From contig NC_077232.1 in NCBI RefSeq assembly GCF_027887165.1, positions 16,131,755 to 16,195,754 of the forward strand: a DNA stretch of 64,000 nucleotides. Direction: 5' to 3'. The stretch comes from Monodelphis domestica (taxonomy: Eukaryota > Chordata > Mammalia > Didelphimorphia > Didelphidae). Under the pieces are notes generated by a model. It saw only the letters and a list, made by a program, of their open reading frames with translations, was not told where the DNA came from and made no database searches. The translations under genes and the position numbers were made by a program. Of the stretch, positions 1 to 10,500 are shown piece after piece; position 1 is the first letter of the stretch, and every line of letters begins with the position of its first letter.

Positions 1-640
1 TAGACTGAGATAGTTGAATGTAGGTTGTTTATTATTTTGGGTAGATTTCTTAGTTTAGGTAATTAGTAAGTATTTTAGATTGTGCACAAATGCAAAAATA
101 GTGTTTTCAACACGATTTTTGATTGGTGCAAAAGGGGGGAATATGTTAAAGAATGAAAGGTTTGTAAAAACTGAGAAGTGCAAACCTCAGAGTGATTGAC
201 AGGAGCATGTGAATAAGGGTCACATGGGAGCCTGAGTCTAGAGATCTGAAGAAAGATTCTATGCCCAGCTGGCTTCTCTCCTAGAAGGACCTGGCTTTAA
301 GGCTTGGAAAAAAATTTTCTCCTGAGACCAACAGAAGAAAGAGATTTTTTGGATCTGGCTGTTGGCAACATCAGTAAGATCTCTGGACCTACTTACATAT
401 CAACCAACTGAAGATCCTGGCACATTTGAATGGACTCTTGGTGTGAGACTTGGACATTAGAAAGTTAATACTTAGATTAATAAGATAGTTTAGATAGTTT
501 ATAGATATTAGCTTTTAAGACAAGTATAAGTGTAGTTTACTCCTAAACCCCTGTTCCTACCTACCCTTCCCAACCAATAAATCTGAATTTATTTATATGT
601 TCCCTCTTGTTCTTTCCTCACCCAAAATCCCATCACAACA
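1..640 (+). mobile_element. 3' end of an ERV: internal tail, polypurine tract and LTR
   Basis: A purine run at 131-141 (aaagggggga) is followed by a TG at 144, and the sequence then runs to a CA at 640 with a poly(A) signal AATAAA near 576. That is the layout of a retroviral polypurine tract and a 3' LTR of about 497 bp. Bases 1-130 would be the end of the internal region. It does not resemble the LTR family that dominates the rest of the window, so it is a second ERV group. The 5' part lies outside the window and family assignment is open. Confidence 0.55.
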
Positions 641-1304
641 GGTCCCACTCTGTCCTGGCTGCCTACTTCCCTCTGACACATTCCTCTTCCCCCTGAAGTT
701 TTCTGTGCCTTAAAGGATCTGCTGATGATCAATACTTCAAGCAGAGTTTCTGAACATAGTGAACTATTTCATTTTCAACATAGGAAATCACCAATAATTC
801 CTCTTTTTTCTCTGCAAAAGATATCTTCTGTTGTTGTTGTTTTTTTTTTAAGTTGAATTCAACAGTTATAAACCAGAATAGATATTTTAAGATATGAAGA
901 ATAGGGAAAAGGACAGAACAAGAAACTCTAAATAACTGGCATATTGGGTTTTTTTTCATTTTTAAGAACTATATCATATGTGGCCCTATCTGCATGCATG
1001 ATGTGAGACAAGAGCAAATCAATATTTTAGAGCTTTAGCAATATCCTGGCCACTGTGCTCATAGATGGAGATACAAAGAAAATTAAACATATAGTCCTAA
1101 CTCTGAAATAGGTCTTATTCTAATGGGAGAGGCAAGATGTAACTCACTAGAAACATCTGAGAAAAATATAGTGTGAATGAGAAGTTATCTCAAATGGAGA
1201 GGAGCTTGATAGGGGTAGAATAGGGCTGGAGGTGCAATAGGGGAATTGGACAGAGGACAAGAAAAAACCTGCAGAACAAAATTTGAGCTGAGACTTGAAG
1301 GAAG
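641..1304. other. Non-coding stretch with a possible old LINE fragment
   Basis: No gene is visible. Bases about 1035-1150 read like a degraded L3/CR1-type LINE piece (a 'cactgtgct ... gatacaaag ... taatgggagag' pattern). Open frames here are short and show no conserved motif. Confidence 0.3.
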
Positions 1305-1447
1305 TGTAACATGGAAATCACTTTAAAATACTGATATATATTAATTTAAGGTCGCCAAGGAATTCAGCTATGTAATTCCTAAATGAAAACTCAAGTCAGC
1401 AGTCAACCTTTTATGGAGTTTTTAATTACAAACAGGAGGAAGAAAGG

Positions 1448-1510
<63 letters not shown>

Positions 1511-2309
1511 GGAGAGAAGGAAATAGGGCTTAAATACCCCTCTGCTTAGTCTTGGCCAAAGGCCCAAGCCCTTAGATAGCTGAGGCAAAGAAAAGAGATT
1601 GGTCCCTATCACTCACGTGACCAAAATGGAGAAACAGTCTCAGGGGCCTCCACCTCCAGCCTCCTTCAGAGCAAAACCTCCTCTCAGACCTCTCCAGGAG
1701 CTCTCCCTCCAGGACCTCTCTCCTCTCAGACTCCTTCAGAGCAAAACCTCTCAGAGCAAAACCTCCTCCTCCTCCTCCTCTCCTCAGACCCCGCTATCTT
1801 TAAGGAAACCATCTAAGTCCCCTCCCCTCAGTTCTCACATCTACCAATCACTACCCCTGTGCCAATGGTGGCTCTAGCTTAACCCAGGACCGCCCAGAGG
1901 TCTGTTTCCTTTGCACATGTCTGTTGAAGGTCATATTCTCAAATAATTAAATCTTGATCTTTGCTGCAGCCCTTCCTAAATTCTGTTACTCTGAGTAGGG
2001 TGGAGATTGGAAGTTCCAAGACCTGGTTCTGTCATTCCAAGTATCTCTATTGTATCAATTCTAAAATCAATCATGACTCAAAGAACTTCCTGTTCTATGC
2101 TTAAGCATAGGTCAAAGCCCCTTCCATTGTTTAGCAAAAGGTTTCTGTCCTAAAGTAGTCTTTAGTAGGGAGGAGAAGGATCCTCCCATGCCAAGGAGTT
2201 TCATATTCCAATAGAGTTCTTACTATCAGTAGGAGATTTTTTCAAGTATGAAATTTCCCAATGGGGAAATTTCCAACATTCATAAGTCTAAGAAATTTTA
2301 AGGTTTACA
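1305..2309 (-). mobile_element. Solo LTR, class I ERV, short form
   Basis: Read on the minus strand it starts TGTAAACC and ends in TAACA. It matches the LTRs of the ERV at 11367-20457 over the U5 end (poly(A) area, 'cagctgaattccttggcgacc') and the U3 start. The element is flanked by a perfect 4-bp direct repeat GAAG at 1301-1304 and 2310-2313, the target duplication size expected of gammaretrovirus-like integration. No internal region remains, so it is a solo LTR left by recombination. It carries a GA/CT microsatellite. Confidence 0.88.
1450..1506. repeat. (GA)n microsatellite inside the solo LTR
   Basis: About 56 bp of uninterrupted GA. On the LTR's own strand this is an expanded CT tract, and the ERV LTRs at 12170 and 20300 have a short version in the same place, so the LTR seeded the microsatellite. 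Confidence 0.95.
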
Positions 2310-2713
2310 GAAGCCAGGGAAGTTGAGTGGTAGAAATGAGAAAGAAGAACATTCTTGGGACAGGGATAGTCAGTGACAATCAAAAGAGTTAAGAGACGGA
2401 GTTTGGTATACCAAGAACAAGAAGAAGGACAGTGTAAATGAAAATCTGAATACTCAAAAGGGAGAAAAGTATTAGGAGAAGAGAAAAGTAAAGTGAATCC
2501 AAATTAGGAAGGACTTTAAATGTCTAATGATTGATTTTACTTTCATAAGTAATCCGGAGCTAAAAGAATTTATTAAGTTGGTATCAGATTCATATGTTAG
2601 TAAGAACATCTTGGTAGCTGAGTAGAGGATATACTGGAAACAAATCAATCTGAATCAGAGAGAGCAACCAACTGAAAGTTATAGTCAAGGAGAAGGATGA
2701 AGAGTGTCTATAC

Positions 2714-3268
2714 CAGAGATGGCAAAACTTTTAGAAACTGAGTGCCTGCCCCACCCAGACAGAGTTCCATGCTCCATCCCCTGCTCTCCATTCCTCCCAA
2801 TCCCTCTTTACCACAGACAAGGGAGAGAGGAAGCACTCCCATTGGGCAATTGAGCAGAGGATAGGTGATAAGAGACACCTGTGGAGAGAGGGAGGAAGCT
2901 GGCTCCAGCACTCCACTTCCTTCTAGCTATGCTCCCCTCAAACCTAACTCCTCTCTCTAACTCCACCACAGGAATCATCTTCCCCACAAACTCAACAGGC
3001 TGCTATATGCACTACACTCTCATACAGCATATGAGCCTTCCCCCCATCCCCAGTGCCTTGCCCCAGACAGGGGAGGAAAAATGTATTCCCACTGGGCTGC
3101 TTGGAGAGGCAGGTGAAGTTAGGTTCATGAAGAGGAGGAGGGGAACAGCTCTGCCCCAAGCCCCTCTGGCTTTCTAGTAATGAACTCTGGTTGGCTACTG
3201 CAGGAATGCCCTGAGAAAGAGCTCTGCATGCACTTTTTGGCACATGTGCCATAGGGTTGCCATCATGG
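2714..3268. mobile_element. hAT-like non-autonomous DNA transposon (MITE)
   Basis: The left end cagagatggcaa and the right end (reverse complement ccatgatggcaa) form imperfect 12-bp terminal inverted repeats. They are flanked by an 8-bp direct repeat with one mismatch, gtctatac at 2706-2713 and gcctatac at 3269-3276. Eight-base duplications and CAG-type ends are hallmarks of the hAT superfamily. The 555-bp body has no transposase, so it would have been mobilised in trans. The open frames inside it are chance. Confidence 0.7.
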
Positions 3269-3579
3269 GCCTATACTGTCTCTCAAGAGCTTCTGGGTCA
3301 TTAGAGAAGAAATCTGGATCTGGCTACAGACTTTATTAAGTCTACCTGGCACTAGGCCAAAACAATGTGCTTTAGTTTACAGAACGTGGAAAGACAATAT
3401 CCCACTTTCCCTTAAGGCATAATAAATTATAATCATTTATCCCCATTCCCCATCTCTCCTTTAGTTATATGGGTTACTCCATCCTATGCCTAATGACTAT
3501 ATGAATATAATAGTCTCATGTGAAGCTTTGCTAATTATCTCATAATAAACAAAATCCATTCTTCAGTAATCTTTTGACA

Positions 3580-4495
3580 TGTTGAATTTGGCTCTCCCCT
3601 TATTGTAACAATGAAGGTACTTAGTTCTTCCTTTATGAGGAAGATTAAATTGTAATCCCCTGTCTATTTTTAGATTTTAATCCCCAAACTGTTAACTCAG
3701 TATTTAAAGTTGATCTACCCATTTTAAGTACAAAAAGGTGTTAACTAAATACAAAAAGGTGTTAATTAACTACAAAAGATAAACTAACAAAAAAGTTGTT
3801 AACTAACCACAAAAGGTATAACTAACAAAACAAAAAGGTGTGAACACCCATTTCATACATTGAGTTTTCAATGCTGGAGAAGAGTGTCTTCTGTGTTTGG
3901 TAAACATAAAATTTAGGGGAGGTGACACAAGAGAAAAAGGTCTTTAAATAGAGGAAACAGAGGCACACAAGGAGGAATTGAGATAGATTGAAGGATCAGT
4001 CACTCAGAACTGGACTGGAGATCAGTGACTAGGACTTGGAGTGAAGAAGAAGAGTCACTCAGACTTGGAAGACAGACACTTGAGGAGAGACTGGAAGACA
4101 GACACTCAGGCTTGGAGTGAAGACACTTGGCTATGGAACTGAACCTCTGGAGGAGCTCATGCAGTAGACCTCAGACTGCTTTCCTTTTAGACTATCACCA
4201 TATTGAGTGAAAGGCTGACTTAGTTTTCTTGCCTTTCTGGAGGTATGAACCTCCAAGAAGGCCCATTGTCTTAAGACTCCTTTCCCCTGACTGGGGCTTA
4301 GAATTTCTACCTGGCTCTAAGGAAGCCAGAGCTCTCCCACATTCTCTCCCCCTTTTCTCTCTTCTTTAATATCTCCCCTCTATTGTAAAAATAAACCACC
4401 ATAATTCCATTTACTTGAGTAATTCATTTTGGGACTTAGAAATCAAATCCTTGGAAACCAGAAATTAAATATTCAGTCCAAACCATGAGAAATTT
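3580..4495 (+). mobile_element. Solo LTR, older relative of the LTR at 10572-11354
   Basis: From TGTTGAATTTGGCTCTCCCC onward it aligns with the LTR at 10572-11354 (cccc..attgtaacaatgaa; a block of acaaaaaggtgttaac repeats; the 3' end 'cagtccaaaccat'). It is more diverged, no intact target duplication was found, and the right edge is uncertain by about 20 bp. Confidence 0.7.
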
Positions 4496-4544
4496 AATAG
4501 CTCCCTTCTTTTAGGAAGATTCTGTCTCCTTACCATATCTTGAA

Positions 4545-4710
4545 ATCAGAAAGTTTGGTTCCAATTCTGCCTCTAGTGTGTACTTTCATGACCTTGGGCA
4601 AGTCATTTCCTCTCCCTCAGACTCAGTTTACTCATCTGTAAAATGAGAGTGATAGAATAAATGACCCATGAAGTCACCTCTACATCTAGATCTATCATGT
4701 TATGATCCTT
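4545..4710 (+). repeat. MIR SINE
   Basis: Contains the MIR core 'gaccttgggcaagtca' followed by 'cagtttactcatctgtaaaatgag', the signature of the old mammalian-wide tRNA-derived SINE. Confidence 0.8.
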
Positions 4711-5044
4711 TTGTCCAACCATCCTATAATTTCTTTGGAATTCTCCATCATGAATTCCTTTCCCTGGAAATTCATCCTTGAGAAATCTCATTACACTGCA
4801 ATATTTAATCTATTTGATACTCATATCCCATCAATACCCCCTGCCCTCTGATTGGACCCTGTGACTGGAGAGCAGGACCATGAGCTCTAAGACCCCTATT
4901 TAAAGAGAATGTTCAGCACAGATTTCCTTCCCATTTCCAAACAACCATGTTATTTTTGGTCTTTTCAGTACTTTATACTTTACCTTATGCTCCCATATCA
5001 GATATCTCCCCAACCTCTTTCAGCTTCCTTTTGGGTATTTTCTT

Positions 5045-5145
5045 CCAATATTAGATCATTAGCTCCTTGAAGGCAAAGACTATCTTTATTTGTATTCCCA
5101 GAGTTTGACAAATAATAGATGATTAATAAATACTCATTAACTAAG
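5045..5145 (+). repeat. L2-type LINE 3' end
   Basis: The pattern 'ttagctccttgaaggcaaagactatctt ... aataaatactca' is typical of L2/L2-tailed SINE 3' ends. Only the terminal about 100 bp is present. Confidence 0.5.
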
Positions 5146-5879
5146 TCTTTGAAAGAAAAATTCAGATATCCCTTCAAATTTTCTGCATATGGCTACCCCA
5201 AAGCAATATTTCCTGATAGTAAGATTCATAGCCTCATAAACTCTATATATCCATTCTATCCACCTATAAAGTTATTACTGCATGATTCCTTTCATTTTTA
5301 ACATTCTATGTCCCATTCCAAATTCTATGTCCTTTCCAAATCAAAATTTTGATTTTCATCAACAACTATTTCCTTTGATTTATTAGGATTCTCATTCAGA
5401 ATCTCATATGAAGAGGATATCTGGTCCCACTTCCTCTTCCACAATGGCTCTATCATTTGATCTCAAACTCCAAGTCCCTTGCAAGCATTTAACACGTGTT
5501 CCATGATGGAGACATTGTTGTTATCTAGCTGATGTCAAGAGAATGGGCCATCCATTTTTTTTTCAGAACAATCATTGTGTAACCTGATTCCCCTCCTGTG
5601 TAAAGTTCAATTTTTGTACTTAAGTATATTATATAATTATATATTATGAGAACATGCATATGCATTATATATATAATAATTATATTATATTTAACCCTAT
5701 TGAATTTTATCTTATTATATTCTGATAAACATTCTAGGTTCTCAAAATATTTTGTTAAGTTCAAAAAGCTTAAATAAAATTGGAATTTTTCCTTGCATTA
5801 ATAATGAAGTGATAAAGCAAAATGTCAATCCAATAAATGTGGGGGGGGGGGGCTTAATGTAATAGAAGCATTTCTTTTC

Positions 5880-6240
5880 CTACAATCTATAAGGGACAGA
5901 TTGAAAATCTTTCTTCACTCTTAGAGATATTTTCCTTTTCAACTTCTCCAGAGTGTTCCTGTTAGGACTCGTCAGAATCACAAAACACTTGGGGGAAAAT
6001 ATGAAGCTAAGTGGTATAGCACTGGAGAACAAGATGGAGAAGACCTCCACAGTCACCATGTACATCCTCTTAATGATCTAGCATATTCATAGAAAGATGA
6101 TTCTGACACTGAAGAACATGAGTATTCTGAAGATCAAGAACTTGGCTTCACTAGAAATCGCTGGAAAATTCCTAGGCATGAAAGCCACTGTGAGATGTCC
6201 ACGTAGCCCAGGACACAGTAGAAAGGAAGCAAAGAGTCCT
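5880..6240 (-). pseudogene. Vomeronasal type 2 receptor (V2R) pseudogene, TM6-TM7 and tail
   Basis: The minus-strand translation gives MVTVEVFSILFSS, then FSPKCFVIL and NRNTLEKL, matching the seventh transmembrane segment and PKCYIILLRPERNT-type tail of class C GPCRs of the V2R family. Upstream in the same strand TVAFMPRNFPAISSEAKFL matches the segment before TM6. Two in-frame stops lie between these blocks (FL*IC*IIKRMY) and a 1-nt shift separates a GYVDIS block further upstream. Only the last about 115 codons of the usual about 300-codon final exon remain. It is a dead chemoreceptor gene, just outside the duplicated unit. Confidence 0.75.
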
Positions 6241-7454
6241 CATTACACTAAATAGCAATATTTCCAGGTTCAGAGTTTATATCCATATCGAGAAATGGAG
6301 GTAACATCCAAAGCTTATCATGTCCCTTCCATTCAGTTTCTTCTTCTATGTTTACAAAGTCCTTTAGGAGATCTGAACACACACATCTATGATGGAAGAT
6401 TACCAATGCTAAATCGTGGGAATATGTTTCTTTGAGTGTCAATCTCAACCTTTTTTTGAGACTTGATGCCTCCCCTCAGGCTCCAGGGTATAAAGAGGGT
6501 TTATTACCTTTCTCATGGAATTTGAATCATGAATTCTTATAGTTTTGCTCTCTGGAAAGGAGAGGTATCCGGGTGCCTATGGCAAAATGGTCATCATGAT
6601 AGAGATCTACAAAGATAGCTAATTGAGCAATAATCATCTAACTCATCTCACTTTTAACTAATAAATAAATGCTCATGGCAGAAACAAGTCCTACATCCAA
6701 TGTTGGAAACTCCTAAATGGGATGACTATAAAGAAAATAACTTTATTAATTCCATTCTCCCACCCACCCCCAATGCATACTTTGAGGATAACAAATTATA
6801 TTGGTCAAGGTAACTGCATTCTTTCATGGCTCAGAGAAAATAAATATTAAGTACATTAACACACATGGAGCACTGAAAAATAAGAGCCAGGTGTTTCAAC
6901 CTAAATAGCTATTCCTATATCTAAGGTATTTTACTTGGCCCAGAAGAGAAGCCGGCATGACAAGGAGAGAAAATATGAATATTCTCAGCAAAGGTCAAGA
7001 ATGAGTAGCCAACCACCTATTTATATCCATTTCTATTATAATTTCAGTTGCTGAAAACGTGTCCATGATGACAGCATCATCAATCCAGATCAATGGCAAT
7101 TGTCAGTCTCCAAAGTTCCCCATATTGAGCTGAATATATCTCTGATACCTTCATATCCATTATATCCATTGGTCCCTATGCATTTCCTCACTTTGTTCTG
7201 GTCTTCTGGAGGGGAATGAATATGCTTTGTTTGGATCTTCCATGATAGCAGGCAAGACCCCAGTGAAACCAAAAAGTCTATGTAGAGAGTGGGGGAAATG
7301 GTTTGTAAACTATAGATGAAGCCTGCAAAGAACTCAGAAGTCACATTATGTTGAGAGAGGGAAAATTGAGGTCACATCATTCAGTGGTGTCCCCTAGGAT
7401 AAAGATTGGTTCAACTGACTGCTCTAAATGAGTATTCCTGGAGAATCCTTTGGG

Positions 7455-7559
7455 CTATTTGCTTAGTATCTCAGTATTGTGCTCAGGGATTGAGGCTTCT
7501 AACCCTTCATGATGCTGTTCAATAGGGACCACAGAAGAATCTGGTGGGTATAAAGCTTC
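7455..7559 (-). CDS. MS4A4A-like: Gene A, probable last coding exon
   Basis: Follows the acceptor tttgtctttatattgcag and reads EALYPPDSSVVPIEQH and on to LEASIPEHNTEILSK then TAG, 34 residues in phase 0, which fits exon 5. A short acidic, proline-bearing cytoplasmic tail is normal for MS4A proteins. Gene B has the same exon with two residue changes (H to R, E to D) and an intact frame. It lies about 17 kb from exon 5, so the link is an inference. The alternative is that it is the tail of another gene. Confidence 0.6.
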   Translation of the reverse strand, partial: EALYPPDSSVVPIEQHHEGLEASIPEHNTEILSK

Positions 7560-10500
7560 CTGCAATATAAAGACAAAAAGGAAAAGAAAAGTATTCACTG
7601 CCCTTATGATCACTTTCTATCTCTTCATCATCATCATCTTTTAACACTAATCAAAAAATATTTATGAAGCATATATTTGATGCTGGGCACTGTACTATAT
7701 GAACTGGGCATATGATGAGGAGCAAAAATAAAAGCTAAAGTAGTCTCTGCCCTCAAGGAGTTTCACTCAAATGGAGAAAGGGTATGCATAATGAATAGGA
7801 AAATGTGAAGTATATACATAGTAGATGGAAAGCAAGCTTAGAAAAGAAGGCTAGAGGGGACTTCAGGTTAGGAAGTACTCCTAAAGAGGCATTAGAGTGG
7901 GATCTTCAAATAATTAATTCCAAGAGAAAGAAGTGCAGAGAGAGGCTGTTCTGGGCACAGAGGAACAGCCAGTACAAATGCACAGAGACAGGAGATGGAA
8001 CATGAGAGTAGAAAATCAAGTGGATTAGAATGACTACATCCTAGCATGGCTGGGGCAAACAAAAGCACAAGAAGAATGGAAAGGTAAAGTGGGGAACAAT
8101 ATGAGGAAGATCTTCAAGTGCCCAAAATGAGCTAAGTTTTGTTGCTACAGATAATCAGACCCACAATTTAAGAAAATTACTGCAATAGTTAATTTGACGA
8201 GAGATTGAATTAGACTGATATGAGACATAGAGACTCATTAGAAGACTCATGCAATAATCCAGGTAAGAAGTGATAAGGAACAATAATAAAAGGTGGCTGT
8301 ATGAGCAGAAAGAAGGAGGTCTGAGTGTTTGTATATATCACACTATATATACAAATTATACTTATTCATATATCACATGACATGTTCAATATATATCACA
8401 TTATATATACAAAATTTTATATGTCCCATTATATTTACATCAAACATTGATTTCACTTACATACAAAATTATATATATTATGTTTTGCATATATGTATAT
8501 ATGTATGTGTGATATATTTTAACAGAATTTAGCAACTAATTGTATATATGGGATATTTAGAAGTGAGCTGAAAAGAACACTGAAATTGTGTACCTAGGAT
8601 TGGTTTGGTCTCTTTGACCTTGTGCTCAATTGGCAATATACAAGTAGCTTTGTGCTTCTTTGGCACTGTGCAATGGATTTTTTTGTATTCCCTTCTACTA
8701 GAATCAGACAGAATCATTAAGCAAAGTCCCATAATTTTTTTAAACAATCAATGGCATAATTTTTATAGCCTAATGCTTTCTGGGCATATATCAATATTAT
8801 AGCAAATATATATTTAAACTTATATTACTGTAAAATGAAAAAAGTTAAAGAAAATCTTCTCAATACTGGTGACATGTGCTTCAAATATAAAAAGGACCGA
8901 AAAAATGAAACTGAAATACCATATAAGACATGAAAGAAAAAACAATAATAAAAGAGTTTTAAAATTCAAAAATAGATGGCTTATAATCATTGACACACTC
9001 TGTCAGCTGAGGAAAGGTAGAATACAAAGATTTGTCACCCAAAAATGAGATCCATTTCCTTTTTACTTAACCACTGTATGAGTACAAATGATTTTCAGAA
9101 TAAAACAGTAATACAATAGATAATACACATTCAAAGAAGTACCAAAGTCCCCAAAATTCACAATAGCCAAGTTAATTACAATAGCAAACAAACCCACTAT
9201 CATATTTCATATAAGTTGCTGTGTGAAAAAAAAAACCTATGAACTGATGGATACTTGTCACAATTTTTACAGACATAGCAAATCTTTCAACTTTGGCAAA
9301 TATATTTTTAAACAAAGTAAAACTTATTTGGGTCTAGAACATCACCAAGAAATCTAGATTGTTCTGGTGGAAGTAAATTAACTTGAAGAGGTTTTTTATG
9401 AGCACTTCTTTTTGGCTTCATAATTCATAGAAATGCCTTGGTAGGAACATTTCTTTGTTTCTCTACCTTTAATACAGCATTCTTAAAAATATAAATATAA
9501 AAAACTCATCCATTCAGAATCCACTAGTTAATTAAAATTATTTCTGAAGACCCCTTAGAATAGCCATTAAATTCTTAGCTTATTAAATTCTCTAAAAGGT
9601 TGTTAGCCCGGTTGAGTCATCCAATATCTATATGGCCATTAAAAATGAAAAATGGGGAAAAAACTGTTTATGAGTTTTTACAATATTTTGTTCAGTAGCC
9701 ATAGGGGAAAGGTAACAGAATATATCAAATAGTTAAAACACAGTAGATTAAAATGATTCCATGTAACAGAGCAGTAACAAATACATTAATATTTTAACTT
9801 AAAATTACATATTAAACAAAATAATCAGCAAAATACAATAAAATATGGAGGCTTTTATAAAACAATGGAGTCTGAAGAGGCTCAAAAATTTCACCTTCAG
9901 TCTTTTTAAAGTTCCTTTTTTTATTCATTAACTACCTTGTCAGTACTGTGGGATCTCCCATCACAAAGGAGAACATAGGTTTTAGGAATCTCAAACTGGG
10001 CAGGCACAAATGGCAGAGTTGCAGAGAGATGAACTTCTCCACTGAATCTTGGGTAAGATAAGTAAAAGAATCAGTTTAATCATTAATGGTAGAAGCTGTC
10101 TGAAATAGGCAATATACTGCTGGCAAATTGTATTTTTATTTAAAAAATCCAAGTTTTATAATTTTGTTTGGGAAGAATTTCAGAAAAGAAGCTTGCTAAC
10201 TCCTTGAATCCAGAGAATGAACTCTTTAAAGAAAGATGCTTGCAGAAACCTACACTAAATTGAGAAGATCCAAAATGAACTTGGGGTATAATCAATTATA
10301 AAGAAAAGGATTGAACATTTATTGTAAATGTGTACTTATATGCCAAAGGGGACTGCCCCCAAATTTGGCTTTTTGTCAATGCACCTAACAAAACATTCTG
10401 TTTTGCTTTCTCTCTTTTTTATTTCCCTTTTATCTTTAACTGTTATAGTTTGCTCTTAGAAAATGAAATATTCTACACATTTGTAGTTAGAAGTTTTTAG

